Positions 1 through 9,411 of a stretch of DNA of 64,000 nucleotides are shown here, in pieces. The stretch comes from Gluconacetobacter takamatsuzukensis (GTDB lineage: Bacteria; Pseudomonadota; Alphaproteobacteria; Acetobacterales; Acetobacteraceae), in assembly GCF_014174275.1 (NCBI RefSeq), contig NZ_JABEQK010000004.1, positions 62,001 to 126,000 on the forward strand, written 5' to 3'. Every line of letters begins with the position of its first letter. The stretch's first letter is position 1. Under the pieces are notes generated by a model. The model did not search any database, had not been told where the DNA came from, and was given only the letters and a program-made list of their open reading frames with translations. The translations under genes and the position numbers were made by a program.

Positions 1-1
1 G

Positions 2-865
2 CGCCGGGCGTTGCTGCATTCCATCCTGCTGGCGACGCGCCTGCCGCGTGTTGCCGGGGCGGTGGTGGTGGGAGCTGCGCTGTCGGTTTCGGGGGCGGGT
101 TTTCAGGCTGTGTTCCGTAACCCTTTGGTATCGCCTGGGTTATTGGGAGTTCTGGCGGGGGCTGGGTTTGGCGCTGCGCTGGGGATTGTGGCCGGGGCTT
201 CGCCGCTGGGGATGCATTTTCTGTCGTTTGCGGGGGGGGCTGTGGCCGTTGGGGCGGCCGTTGGGGTGGCGCGGCTGTTTGATGCGGCGTCGATGCTGAT
301 GCTGGTGTTTGGGGGGCTGGTCAGTACGGCGCTGTTTACGGCGCTGCTGTCGCTGCTGAAATATGTGGCTGACCCCGATAAGCAATTGCCGGATATTGTT
401 TTTTGGCTGCTGGGAAGCCTGACGCAGGTGACGGGGGCCGATGTGGGCATGATGGCGGTGCCGGTGGCGATCGGCATTGTGGGGCTGACGCTTTGCGGGC
501 GCATGCTGGATGCGCTGGCAATGGGGGACGATGAGGCGCGGACGTTGGGGGTGCCGGTTGGCGTCTTGCGTTATGGCGTGATTGCGATTGCAACGATTCT
601 GTCGGCGGTGACGGTTTCGGTGGCGGGGATGATCGGGTGGATCGGGTTGATCGTGCCGCATGTCGCCCGGTTGCTGGCAGGGCCGTGCAATGCGCGTGTG
701 CTGCCGCTCAGCGCCTGTCTGGGGGGGGCGTTTCTGCTGGTTTGCGACGACCTGGCGCGGTGCGTATCGGTGGAGGAAATTCCTGTCGGGTTGATTGCGG
801 ACCTGCTGGGGGTTTGCGTGTTTCTCTCGGTGTTGCGGTTGATCCGGCGGGGGTGGGTGGAGTGA
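2..865 (+). CDS. FecCD/BtuC-family ABC importer permease, 5' end outside window
   Basis: Integral membrane permease of an iron-siderophore, haem or cobalamin importer; it would form a homodimeric inner-membrane channel energised by the ATPase that follows. The frame is open from the first bases, and the visible protein starts inside the conserved RLPR and NPLVSPGLLG segments near the N-terminus of the family. Members have about 330-350 residues and only about 287 are here, so roughly 50 lie upstream of the window. Later family marks include the GWIGLIVPHVAR loop that contacts the ATPase. The stop overlaps the next gene's start (GTGA). The substrate cannot be read from the sequence. Confidence 0.9.
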   Translation, partial: RRALLHSILLATRLPRVAGAVVVGAALSVSGAGFQAVFRNPLVSPGLLGVLAGAGFGAALGIVAGASPLGMHFLSFAGGAVAVGAAVGVARLFDAASMLMLVFGGLVSTALFTALLSLLKYVADPDKQLPDIVFWLLGSLTQVTGADVGMMAVPVAIGIVGLTLCGRMLDALAMGDDEARTLGVPVGVLRYGVIAIATILSAVTVSVAGMIGWIGLIVPHVARLLAGPCNARVLPLSACLGGAFLLVCDDLARCVSVEEIPVGLIADLLGVCVFLSVLRLIRRGWVE

Positions 866-1605
866 CCGGGCTGGCGGTCGAGGACCTGTCTTTCGTGCGG
901 GGTGGGCGGTGGGTGCTGGAAGGGATTTCGTTCGCGATCGCGGGGGGCGAGATGGTCGCGCTGCTGGGGCCGAACGGGGCGGGAAAGACGACGCTGCTGC
1001 GGCTGGTCCTGCGGCTGTTGCAGCCCCGGTCGGGGCGGGTGCTGCTGGACGGGCGCCCGATATCGGGCATGTCGCGGCGCGAGCTGGCGACCCATCTGGC
1101 CTATGTGCCGCAGGGGCATGGGGTGGTCTTTCCCTATCGGGTGCGCGACGTGGTGGCGTTGGGGCGGCTGGCCGGCGGGGCGATGCTGGCGCCTGTGGTG
1201 CCGGTGGCGGACCGGGAGGCCGCCGAGCTTGCCATGTCGCGGCTTGCCATTGGGCATCTGGCGGATCGATCCTACGCCACGCTCTCCGGGGGGGAGCGGC
1301 AGGCGGTGCTGATCGCACGGGCGCTGGCGCAGGGGGCGCGCCTGCTGGTGCTGGATGAGCCGGAAACGGGACTGGATTACGGACAGCAGCAGCGGCTGGC
1401 CGAGTTGCTGCGCCAGCTGGCGGGCGAGGGCTATGGCATTCTGGCCACCACGCACGACCCGCTGCGGGCCGCGCGGCTATTCAGCCGCGCGATCCTGATG
1501 CGCGAGGGCCGGCTGGTTGCCGACGGGCCGGCCGCCGAAATGCTGTCAGCGGCGGCGATTGCCGATCTGTACGGATTTAACGTGGCTTCGGTTCGGCCTG
1601 CATGA
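862..1605 (+). CDS. ABC importer ATP-binding protein (FecE/HmuV/BtuD type)
   Basis: Cytoplasmic ATPase of the iron/cobalamin-type importer, about 247 residues, the normal family size. It has Walker A GPNGAGKTT near residue 36, a Q-loop in AYVPQGH, signature LSGGE and Walker B LLVLDEPETGLD, then the H-loop TTHD. The GTG start at 862 is chosen because it overlaps the permease stop and puts Walker A at the usual distance; a longer upstream frame would run back into the permease gene. Its last 29 bases overlap the end of the convergent GH92 gene. Substrate unknown; iron chelate is the commonest possibility. Confidence 0.9.
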   Translation: MTGLAVEDLSFVRGGRWVLEGISFAIAGGEMVALLGPNGAGKTTLLRLVLRLLQPRSGRVLLDGRPISGMSRRELATHLAYVPQGHGVVFPYRVRDVVALGRLAGGAMLAPVVPVADREAAELAMSRLAIGHLADRSYATLSGGERQAVLIARALAQGARLLVLDEPETGLDYGQQQRLAELLRQLAGEGYGILATTHDPLRAARLFSRAILMREGRLVADGPAAEMLSAAAIADLYGFNVASVRPA

Positions 1606-3874
1606 CGAAATGCAGTTCGCCGCCCTTGAGGATATCGCCATGGCGCAGGTGCAGCAGGTCCTGCGGCCTGCCGTTGAGGGTGACGGTCGCGACATAAGGG
1701 TGCGCTGCGTCCAGATGGTCGGCCGTCATGGTGAAGGTGCGGCCGTTGGGCAGGTGGATTGTCGCCCGGGGGACGAAGGGGCGGCCGATTGTGTAGTCGT
1801 TGCTGCCGGGGGCGACGGGATAGAAGCCGAGTGCGGTGAACAAGTACCAGGCTGAGGTCTGGCCCAGATCGTCATTGCCAGCCAGGCCGTCGGGATGGGC
1901 ATTGTACTGGCTTTCCATGATCTGCCGGAGGCGCTGCTGCGTCTTCCATGGGGCGCCGGCATAATCGTAGAGATAGGCGATATGGTGGCCGGGCTCGTTA
2001 CCGTGGGCGTACCAGCCGATCAGGCCGCTGATATCCTCGACATTTTTGAACTGGGCCGGATCGACCCGGGTATCGAACAGTTCGTCCAGTCTTGCGATGA
2101 ATTTGGCGTCGCCCCCTATCGTCGCGATCAGGCCGGGGACGTCCTGCGGCACGAACCATAGATATTGCCAGGCATTGCCCTCGGTATAATCGCTGCCATA
2201 GGCCGCGGCGGCGGGGTCGAAGGGGGTGTGGAAGGCTCCGGTGCTGAGGCGTGCGCGCATGAAGCCGGTTTGCGGGTCCCATGCGTTGCGCCAGTTGCCG
2301 GCGCGTTTCTCGAACTGTTCCGCGATCCGCGTCCGGCCCATCGCGCGGGCCATCCGGGCAAGGGACCAGTCGTCATAGGCGTATTCCAGAGTCTTGGAGC
2401 CGCCTTCGGCTTCCTTGTCGATCGGGACGTAGCCGAGCTTCATGTAATCGCTCAGGTCGCCATAGGCGGGTGAGGTGGCGGAAGCGACCATGGCGTTCAG
2501 TGCCGCGTCCGCGTCGAAGCCGCGGACGCCGGCGAGGTAGGCGTCCGCGATGATCGGCACGGCGTGGTAGCCGGTCATGCACCAGGTCTCCAGCCCCTGG
2601 TAGGACCAGACCGGCAGGAGGCCCACCGGGCTGGCCTGCTGTGCCGCGATCAGCGAGCGCACGAACTGCGTGCTCATGTCCGGGCGTAGCAGGGCCATCA
2701 GCGGCTGCTGGGCGCGATAGACATCCCAGGTGGACCAGGTGGAGTAGAAGCCGAAGCCTTTGGCTTTGTGAATTTCCTGATCGGGGCCGCGATAATCGCC
2801 ATTGGCGTCCATGCTCAGGGTCGGGGCGAGCAGCGCGTGATATAGGGCGGTGTAGAATTGTGTTCGCTGGTCGGGCGTGCCGGCGACGTCGATGACCGAC
2901 AGGGTGCGGTTCCATGTGGCCGTGGCCTCGGCGTGGCGGGCGTCGAAATCCCAGCCCTGGCCCTCGGTATCGAGATTGGCGATGGCGTTGGTTTCGCTGA
3001 CCGGGGAGATGGCGACCTTTGCGCCCAGCGGGGCGTCCAGCTTGCCGAAATCGAATACTGCCTCTATCGCGCGGCCATTTTGTAAGGTCGGGTCGGTTGG
3101 GGCGTTGCCCGGGCCGCGGAAGCCGCGATAGGTCACATTCGTTTCGCGGTTGTAGAGCGTATGCGCGGTCATGGGGCGGGAGAAGCGGATCGCGAAGCAG
3201 AGTGTACGCCCCGGTGCCCAGCCGCGTGTGGTGCGGCAGCCCGATATCGTGCCGTCCTGGCGTACGCGCAGGCGCGCCCACAGCACCTTGCCCGGATAGT
3301 CGTAGATGCTGGGGCGCAGGTCCAGCAGCACATGGGCCGGCTTGTCGGTGGGGAAGGTGTAGCGGTGCCAGCCGACACGCAGGCCGGCCGTGAGTTCGGC
3401 GCGGACGGCGTAGTCGTCGAGTGTGACGGCGTAATAGCCGGGATGTTCGACCTCGGTCGTGTGGCTGAAGCGCGAGCGGTAGCCGCTTTGCGGCTTGGCG
3501 GGGTCGCCCGGTTCCAGCCTGACATCGCCGGAGACGGGCATCATCAGCACGTCGCCGAGGTCGGAATGGCCCGCGCCGGAGAAATGCGTGTGCGAGAATC
3601 CCATGATGGTGGGGTCATTGTACTGATAGCCGCCCGCCCAGTCATAGGCGTGGTGGAATTCCGGCATCGCGGTGTCGGGGGAGGGCTGGATCATGCCGAA
3701 CGGTACCGTGGCTCCCGGAAAGGTGTGGCCCGGGCCGCCAGTGCCGATGCGCGGGTCCACCATGGATGCCGGGTCGCCGGTTGCCTCGCTGGCGGCGTGT
3801 GCGCGACCCGGAGGCTGGGCGATCGCGACCGCCAGCGTGGCGGACAGGCAATAGAGGATCGGGCGAGGCGTCAT
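1577..3874 (-). CDS. Secreted GH92 alpha-mannosidase
   Basis: Glycoside hydrolase of family 92, enzymes that remove alpha-linked mannose by a calcium-dependent inverting mechanism. The 765-residue protein begins with an export signal (MTPRPILYCLSATLAVA, cut after RAHA). It shows family signatures GFSHTHFSGAGHSDLGD near residue 110 and, near the C-terminus, GLAGNDDLGQTSAWYLF followed by ALGFYPV. The ATG at 3874 is preferred over a frame reaching 4009 because it opens on the signal peptide. It lies 65 bases downstream of nasS on the same strand but has no functional link to nitrate. Mannosidic linkage preference cannot be inferred. Confidence 0.9.
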   Translation of the reverse strand: MTPRPILYCLSATLAVAIAQPPGRAHAASEATGDPASMVDPRIGTGGPGHTFPGATVPFGMIQPSPDTAMPEFHHAYDWAGGYQYNDPTIMGFSHTHFSGAGHSDLGDVLMMPVSGDVRLEPGDPAKPQSGYRSRFSHTTEVEHPGYYAVTLDDYAVRAELTAGLRVGWHRYTFPTDKPAHVLLDLRPSIYDYPGKVLWARLRVRQDGTISGCRTTRGWAPGRTLCFAIRFSRPMTAHTLYNRETNVTYRGFRGPGNAPTDPTLQNGRAIEAVFDFGKLDAPLGAKVAISPVSETNAIANLDTEGQGWDFDARHAEATATWNRTLSVIDVAGTPDQRTQFYTALYHALLAPTLSMDANGDYRGPDQEIHKAKGFGFYSTWSTWDVYRAQQPLMALLRPDMSTQFVRSLIAAQQASPVGLLPVWSYQGLETWCMTGYHAVPIIADAYLAGVRGFDADAALNAMVASATSPAYGDLSDYMKLGYVPIDKEAEGGSKTLEYAYDDWSLARMARAMGRTRIAEQFEKRAGNWRNAWDPQTGFMRARLSTGAFHTPFDPAAAAYGSDYTEGNAWQYLWFVPQDVPGLIATIGGDAKFIARLDELFDTRVDPAQFKNVEDISGLIGWYAHGNEPGHHIAYLYDYAGAPWKTQQRLRQIMESQYNAHPDGLAGNDDLGQTSAWYLFTALGFYPVAPGSNDYTIGRPFVPRATIHLPNGRTFTMTADHLDAAHPYVATVTLNGRPQDLLHLRHGDILKGGELHFVMQAEPKPR

Positions 3875-3939
3875 GAAGGGACCTTGGCTGCGGCGATGGA
3901 TCGTTGTGGCGGGGAGTGTCGCACATCCTGCGTCATTCC

Positions 3940-4875
3940 CTAAATGCGCAGGGTCTGCCGGTCGTTTTTGTCGATCCAGCCGAGAGCGGACATGTCCTGC
4001 GTGATCCATTCGTAATCGGGATTCGTGACATTTTCGGCGACGAAGGTGACGGGTTCCGGCGTCGTGGTTTCGTCGAGTGTGGCGAGGGTGGCGCGGGCGG
4101 GGAGGGCGAGGCCGCCTTCCTCGGGCGGCCGGGCGAGGTCGTGTGCGATGGCCTGCCGGTTTTCGCGGGCCCGGCAGTAGAACACGGCGTCATGCAGGGC
4201 GGCCTTGAGGCGGTCGGCGCTGTCGGTGATCGTATCCGAGATGACCAGGAGTTTTTCGAGATGGGAGGGCATGACGGTGGAGGAGCCGCCGACCAGGAAG
4301 CCGAGGCCGCGCAGGCAGGCCTCGGTGCCCCATGAGGGGCCGACGCAGCCGCCGTCGATGGCGCGATCGGCCAACGCGCCGATCATGTCGGCGGGGGGCA
4401 TGACGACGAGTTCGATTTCGCTGTCCATATCCACCCCGATCATGCCGAGGAAGCGGCGCAGGATGAGCAGATGGGTGGAATACATGTGGACCACCGCGAG
4501 GCGCGGGCGGCGGTCCATCGTGTGCCGCCACCGGTCGAACGCCTGTCGTCCCTGCGCGCCGGCCGGCCATGGTGTGGCGAGCGGGTTGGTGCCGCGCAGG
4601 ATCAGCGTGTTGCCGCCGCGGCTGAGCGTACAGAGGGGGCGCAGGGAGGCGGGGTGGCCGCGCCGTCCGAGTGCGGTCATGATGGCGAGAGGGGGGAAAA
4701 TGACGGCAGCGTCGAGCATTTTCCATGCCAGACCGTCTGCGATGTTGGACCAGGAGGGGGAGACCACGATTTCGGCCGCGATGTCGTGCCGCGCGAACAG
4801 GCCGTGGTTGCGGGCGATGACGACCGGTGCGCTGTCGGTCAGCCGCAGCAGGCCGATCCGCAGGGGGCGGGTCAT
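3940..4875 (-). CDS. nasS: NasS nitrate/nitrite sensor, NrtA-like
   Basis: A 311-residue protein related to the nitrate-binding proteins of ABC transporters (NrtA/CmpA), opening MTRPLRIGLLRLTDSAPVVI. It has no signal peptide or lipobox, and no ABC nitrate transporter genes are adjacent, so it fits the cytoplasmic sensor NasS rather than a transport component. In known NasST systems NasS binds NasT when nitrate and nitrite are absent and releases it when they bind. The start overlaps the nasT stop (ATGA at 4872-4875), implying coupled translation and matched amounts of the two partners. Last gene of the nitrate operon. Confidence 0.87.
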   Translation of the reverse strand: MTRPLRIGLLRLTDSAPVVIARNHGLFARHDIAAEIVVSPSWSNIADGLAWKMLDAAVIFPPLAIMTALGRRGHPASLRPLCTLSRGGNTLILRGTNPLATPWPAGAQGRQAFDRWRHTMDRRPRLAVVHMYSTHLLILRRFLGMIGVDMDSEIELVVMPPADMIGALADRAIDGGCVGPSWGTEACLRGLGFLVGGSSTVMPSHLEKLLVISDTITDSADRLKAALHDAVFYCRARENRQAIAHDLARPPEEGGLALPARATLATLDETTTPEPVTFVAENVTNPDYEWITQDMSALGWIDKNDRQTLRI

Positions 4876-5504
4876 GGTGTGCCGTCCCGGCCATGGGCAG
4901 CCAGATAATCGGCGGCGACGGCGGCGATGCGCTGCGCCGTCTGCATGGCGCGGCGGCGAAACCAGCGATAAGCCTGATCTTCCGTCGTGTTCTCGTTCTT
5001 CATGAAGAGTCTCTTCGCCTGGTCGATGAGCTTCTGTTCCGCCAGCTGGCGCTGGGCCTCGGTCAGTTCGCCGCGTGTGCGCTGGAAGCGGGTGTAGAGG
5101 GCGATGGCGGCGCGCAGCAGGGGTTTGACGTCGTCTGGCGGGGCTTCCAGCACATTGTAGGAACAGATGCCGATATCGAAGGCGGTTTCCATCAGTTCGA
5201 CATCGTCCCGATCGACGAACAGGGCCACCGGACGTTCCAGCGCGGGCTGGGACAGGGCGCGGATACTGTCCAGCGCGTCGCGGTCGGCGCGCCCCATATC
5301 GACCAATATCACGTCGGGCTGGTACCGGCGCACCGCGTCGATCAGGGCGGTGCCGGCGGGGATGGACAGTACGCGCAATGACGGGTCGGCCCGCAGATCG
5401 TCCGACAGGGCACGGGCGCGGCGCGTGTTCTCGTCGGCCACGAGGACGGTCATCGGCGGCCGGGCCGGGCGGCCGGGGATATCGGCCGGGTCATCAGTAA
5501 ACAT
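4872..5504 (-). CDS. nasT: NasT, ANTAR-domain transcription antiterminator
   Basis: Response-regulator-like N-terminal half (MTVLVADENTRRARAL, with DVILVDMG) followed by a C-terminal ANTAR RNA-binding domain from about residue 150 (AEQKLIDQAKRLFMK then AYRWFRRRAMQTAQRI). ANTAR proteins bind paired hexaloop hairpins in mRNA leaders and prevent termination; this operon's own leader has such a pair (13650-13730). The start at 5504 overlaps the reductase gene by 11 bases; an internal ATG at 5453 would begin directly at the receiver fold and is a real alternative. Activity is expected to be set by NasS binding, not phosphorylation. Confidence 0.9.
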   Translation of the reverse strand: MFTDDPADIPGRPARPPMTVLVADENTRRARALSDDLRADPSLRVLSIPAGTALIDAVRRYQPDVILVDMGRADRDALDSIRALSQPALERPVALFVDRDDVELMETAFDIGICSYNVLEAPPDDVKPLLRAAIALYTRFQRTRGELTEAQRQLAEQKLIDQAKRLFMKNENTTEDQAYRWFRRRAMQTAQRIAAVAADYLAAHGRDGTP

Positions 5505-8500
5505 CGCGCAGATAGCGGCTCTCCCGCGTCAGTGCGGTCATGAAATCGGCGGCCTGGGCGGCGGACAGGCCCCCGTGACGGGCGACGATCCGGTGCAGGG
5601 CGGCATCGACATCGCGTGCCATGCGGGCGGCGTCGCCGCAGACATACACGAAGGCGCCGGCTTGCAGCCAGTCCCACAATTCCGCCCCGGCCTGTTCCAT
5701 GCGGTCCTGCACGTAGATCCGCGTGGGCTGGTCGCGCGAGAAGGCGGTGTCGAGGCGAGTCAGGACGCCGTCGGCGTGCCAGGATTCCAGTTCGTGCCGG
5801 TAATAGAATCCCTGTTCGGCGTAGCGTTCGCCGAAGAACAGCCACGTGCGGCCGGTGGCCTTGCGCGCCGTGCGCTCCTGAAGGAAGGCCCGGAAGGGGG
5901 CTATACCGGTGCCGGGGCCGATCATGACGATCGGGGCGTCGTCATTGTCCGGCAGGCGGAAATGGGAGGTCGGCTGGATGAAGACCGGGACCTGCTCGTC
6001 CTGCGCCAGTGCGGCGAGCCAGGTGGAGCACAGGCCGGGCCAGGGGTCGCGACTGACGCCCATGGTCAGTTCCACGACGCGGCCGGACAGGCTGGACGAC
6101 GAGGCGATGGAATAGAGGCGTGGCTGCATGCGGCGGAACATGGGCGGGATGTCCTGCGCCGTGACGCCGAGGGCGACATTCTGGAGCAGGTCGGGGAGGA
6201 AGCCGCCCTCGGTCCGGCCCAGGGCCGCGAGCAGGGCCGGGTTGGGACGGGAGAGGTCCAGATGACGGCGCAGGGCCTCGCGCAGGCCGACCGTGCCGTG
6301 GCCGCGCAGGACGATCGGCGTGTCGTCGGGCAGGCGCAGGGCGGCGAGGGCGGCCTCGACATGGGCCGGCGGGTTGCAGGGCCAGATGCCCAGTGCGTCG
6401 CCCGGTTGCCAGGCGAGGTCGGTGGTGCCGAGATCGAGGCCGATGCGGCGGGTGTCCCTGTCCGCGCCATCGGGGCACAGGCTCTGGTTGAGGACCAGGC
6501 GGGCGAGGGCCGGGGTGTCGCGGGTGCCTTGGGTAGGCGGCTCGGGTGCCGGTGCCGGGATATCGGGGATGTCGGGGGTGGTGTGGGAGCCGAGGGCTGT
6601 CAGGAGGGCGCCACGCCAGGCCTCGACCGTGTCCTCGAAATCGGGTTCGCAGTCCACGCGGTCCAGCAGCATGGTGGCGCCGAGCGCGCGCAGGTGGGCG
6701 TCGAGCGCGCGGCCGAAGCCGCAGAAGCCGGCATAGGAGGAATCGCCCAGGGCCAGGATGGCGCAGGTGAGGTCGGGCAGTGGGGCCTGACGTGCGCGCA
6801 GGGCGGCCCAGAAGGGGCCCGCGCAGTCGGGCGGGTCGCCGTCGCCGAAGGTGGAGACGATGAAGAGGGCGCGGCCGGAGCCCGGGTCGCCGGAGCCGCA
6901 CTGGTCGAGGCAGGCGATGGTGACGGGGTGGCCGGCCTGACGCAGCCATGTGGCGACCGTGGCGGCGAGGGCCTCGGCGCGGCCGGTCTGCGAGGCCCAC
7001 CAGATGCGGATGGCGGGGGTCGGGGTCGGCGTGGGCGTGTCTTCGGGCGCGCCCCGGCTGTAAAGGCCGGCCAGCAGGCCGCCGACCCGGGCGCGGGCCA
7101 GCGGGTCGAGCGGTGCGTGGGCGGGGATCAGCGGCAGCGTGCCGGGGGCGGGTGGGGCGAGGCGCAGCCCTTCGAGAAAGCCTGTGAGCCAGGCTTTGGC
7201 GTCTTCATCGAGGGCGAGCGGTTCGGGGGCGGCCAGGCCGAGATGCCGGGCGATCGGTCCGGGGGACATGTCGTTCGGTCCTTGGGGTGCCGCGACGCGT
7301 TGCAGCGCGACGGCGCAGAGTTTGAAGCCGGGCTGGAGGGACACGGGATCGACGGCGTCGGAGGTGACGGTGTTGACGGCGATGTCCGTCCCGAACCGGT
7401 CGTTCCAGTGAAAGGGGGCGAAACAGGTGCCGGGGCGGACGGCCTGGGCGATGCGGGCCGGCAGGATGATGCTGCCCCGGCGGGAGGCGATGCGGACGCT
7501 GTCGCCCGGTGCGAGGCCCAGCGTGCGGGCGTCCTCTGTCGCGATTTCGACGAACGGGCCGGGGTTGAGGCGATTGAGGCTTTCCACGCGGCCGGTCTTG
7601 GTCAGGGTGTGCCACTGATGTTGCAGGCGGCCGCTGTTGAGCACGAAGGGAAAGGTGTCGTCCGGCCATTCCTCGGGGCGCATCCATGGGCGGGCGTGGA
7701 AGATGGCGCGGCCGTCCGGCGTGGCGAAGACCGGGGGGCCGCCCGGAGCGGGCAGGTAGCGGATGGGATGGCGGGCGGCGGTGTCGCCCTCGGGTGCGGG
7801 CCACTGGACGGGGCCGGCGCGGAGGCGGTCGTGGGTGATGCCGGCGATGTCGTAGCCGGTGCCGGGATTGGTGAAGCGGCTGGCCTCGGCGAAGATTTCG
7901 GCGGCCGAATGGAAGGAGAAACCGTCGGCGAAACCCATGGCGCAGGCGACCTGCGCGATGATCGCCCAGTCGGCCATCGCCTCGCCCGGTGGGGCGACGG
8001 CCTGGCGGGCCAGGGTCAGGGTGCGGTCTGAATTGACCTGCACGCCGTCGGCCTCGGCCCACAGCGCGCCGGGGAGCAGGATATCGGCGTAGCGCGTGGT
8101 TTCGCTGTCGGCAAAGGCGTCCTGCACGATCACACATTCGGCGGCTTGCAGCGCGCGGATGACGTGGTTGCGGTTGGCGACGGTGGCGACGGGGTTGGTG
8201 CAGATGACCCAGCAGGCCTTGATGTCGCCGCGCTCCATTGTCTCGAACATCGCGATCGCGCCCTGGCCGCCGGCCGCGCGTATCGTGCCGGGGGCGAGGC
8301 CCCATTGCCGTTCGACGAAGGCGCGGTCGGCGGCGACCAGTGCGCTGCGCTGGCCGGGCAGGCCGGGGCCCATATAGCCCATCTCGCGCCCGCCCATGGC
8401 GTTGGGCTGGCCGGTCAGCGAGAAGGGGCCGCAGCCCGGGCGGCAGATCGCGCCGGTGGCCAGGTGCAGGTTGCACAGGGCATTGGTGTTCCATGTGCCC

Positions 8501-9405
8501 GTCAGGCTCTGGTTGAGGCCCATGGTCCACAGGCTCATCCATGCGTCGGCCTGGGCGATCCATTGTGCGGTGGTCAGGATGTCCGCGACCGGCAGGCCGG
8601 TGATGCCGGCCACGGTTTCCGGCGGGTAATCGGCCAGGAAGGCGGGCATGGCCTGCCACCCCGTGGTGGCCTGGGCGATGAAGCCGGGATCGATGGCACC
8701 GTTGCGGACCAGCAGATGGAGCAGGCCGTTGAGCAGGGCGAGGTCGGTGCCCGGGCGGATGGGAAGATACAGATCGGCCTTTTCGGCCGTTGCGGTGCGG
8801 CGGGGGTCGACCACGATGAGTTTCGCGCCCGCCCGTTTGCGGTCCATCAGCCGCAGGAACAGGATCGGGTGGCAATCGGCCATGTTCGCGCCGATGACGA
8901 AGAACAGGTTGGTGCTGTCGAAATCCTCGTAGCTGCCGGGCGGGGCGTCGGCGCCGAGCGAAAGCTTGTAGCCGCTGCCGGCGGCGGCCATGCAGAGGCG
9001 GGAATTGGATTCGATATGCTGGCTGCGGACATAGGCCTTTGCCAGCTTGTTGACCAGGTACTGCGCTTCCAGCGACATCTGGCCGGAGACGTAGAAGGCA
9101 ATCGCGTCGGGGCCGTGCGTGTCGAGGATGGTGCGCAGGCGCCGGGCGGTGGTTGCGATGGCATCCGACAGCGGGACGGGCGTGGGTTCGTCGCCGCGTG
9201 CGGTGCGCAGGGCGGCGCCTGTCAGCCGCTGGGGCGAGGACAGGGGCTTGTCGCAGGAACTGCCCTTGGTGCACAGCCGGCCGGCATTCGACGGGTGCGC
9301 GGGGTCGCCGCGCACCTTCGCGATCCGGCCGTTCTCGACCTCCAGGATGAGTCCGCAGCCGACCCCGCAATAGGGACAGACGGAGCGGATGTCTTCCTTC
9401 GCCAT
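5494..9405 (-). CDS. Assimilatory nitrate reductase fused to CysJ-like diflavin reductase
   Basis: A 1303-residue protein predicted to reduce nitrate to nitrite in the cytoplasm with its own NAD(P)H electron chain. Residues 1 to about 690 are a molybdopterin oxidoreductase of the NasA/NarB type: a 4Fe-4S site (C10, C13, C17, C45), the likely molybdenum ligand C138 in SRLCMA, and the C-terminal dinucleotide-binding domain. A flavodoxin domain starts near residue 797 (WWASQTGRAEALA). It is followed by an FAD domain (RLYSIASS near 1096) and a nucleotide-binding domain (GPGTGIAPFRAFLQER near 1160). This layout is annotated elsewhere as a bifunctional nitrate reductase/sulfite reductase flavoprotein. 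It starts 6 bases after nirBD ends. Confidence 0.92.
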   Translation of the reverse strand: MAKEDIRSVCPYCGVGCGLILEVENGRIAKVRGDPAHPSNAGRLCTKGSSCDKPLSSPQRLTGAALRTARGDEPTPVPLSDAIATTARRLRTILDTHGPDAIAFYVSGQMSLEAQYLVNKLAKAYVRSQHIESNSRLCMAAAGSGYKLSLGADAPPGSYEDFDSTNLFFVIGANMADCHPILFLRLMDRKRAGAKLIVVDPRRTATAEKADLYLPIRPGTDLALLNGLLHLLVRNGAIDPGFIAQATTGWQAMPAFLADYPPETVAGITGLPVADILTTAQWIAQADAWMSLWTMGLNQSLTGTWNTNALCNLHLATGAICRPGCGPFSLTGQPNAMGGREMGYMGPGLPGQRSALVAADRAFVERQWGLAPGTIRAAGGQGAIAMFETMERGDIKACWVICTNPVATVANRNHVIRALQAAECVIVQDAFADSETTRYADILLPGALWAEADGVQVNSDRTLTLARQAVAPPGEAMADWAIIAQVACAMGFADGFSFHSAAEIFAEASRFTNPGTGYDIAGITHDRLRAGPVQWPAPEGDTAARHPIRYLPAPGGPPVFATPDGRAIFHARPWMRPEEWPDDTFPFVLNSGRLQHQWHTLTKTGRVESLNRLNPGPFVEIATEDARTLGLAPGDSVRIASRRGSIILPARIAQAVRPGTCFAPFHWNDRFGTDIAVNTVTSDAVDPVSLQPGFKLCAVALQRVAAPQGPNDMSPGPIARHLGLAAPEPLALDEDAKAWLTGFLEGLRLAPPAPGTLPLIPAHAPLDPLARARVGGLLAGLYSRGAPEDTPTPTPTPAIRIWWASQTGRAEALAATVATWLRQAGHPVTIACLDQCGSGDPGSGRALFIVSTFGDGDPPDCAGPFWAALRARQAPLPDLTCAILALGDSSYAGFCGFGRALDAHLRALGATMLLDRVDCEPDFEDTVEAWRGALLTALGSHTTPDIPDIPAPAPEPPTQGTRDTPALARLVLNQSLCPDGADRDTRRIGLDLGTTDLAWQPGDALGIWPCNPPAHVEAALAALRLPDDTPIVLRGHGTVGLREALRRHLDLSRPNPALLAALGRTEGGFLPDLLQNVALGVTAQDIPPMFRRMQPRLYSIASSSSLSGRVVELTMGVSRDPWPGLCSTWLAALAQDEQVPVFIQPTSHFRLPDNDDAPIVMIGPGTGIAPFRAFLQERTARKATGRTWLFFGERYAEQGFYYRHELESWHADGVLTRLDTAFSRDQPTRIYVQDRMEQAGAELWDWLQAGAFVYVCGDAARMARDVDAALHRIVARHGGLSAAQAADFMTALTRESRYLRDVY

Positions 9406-9411
9406 GATGCG

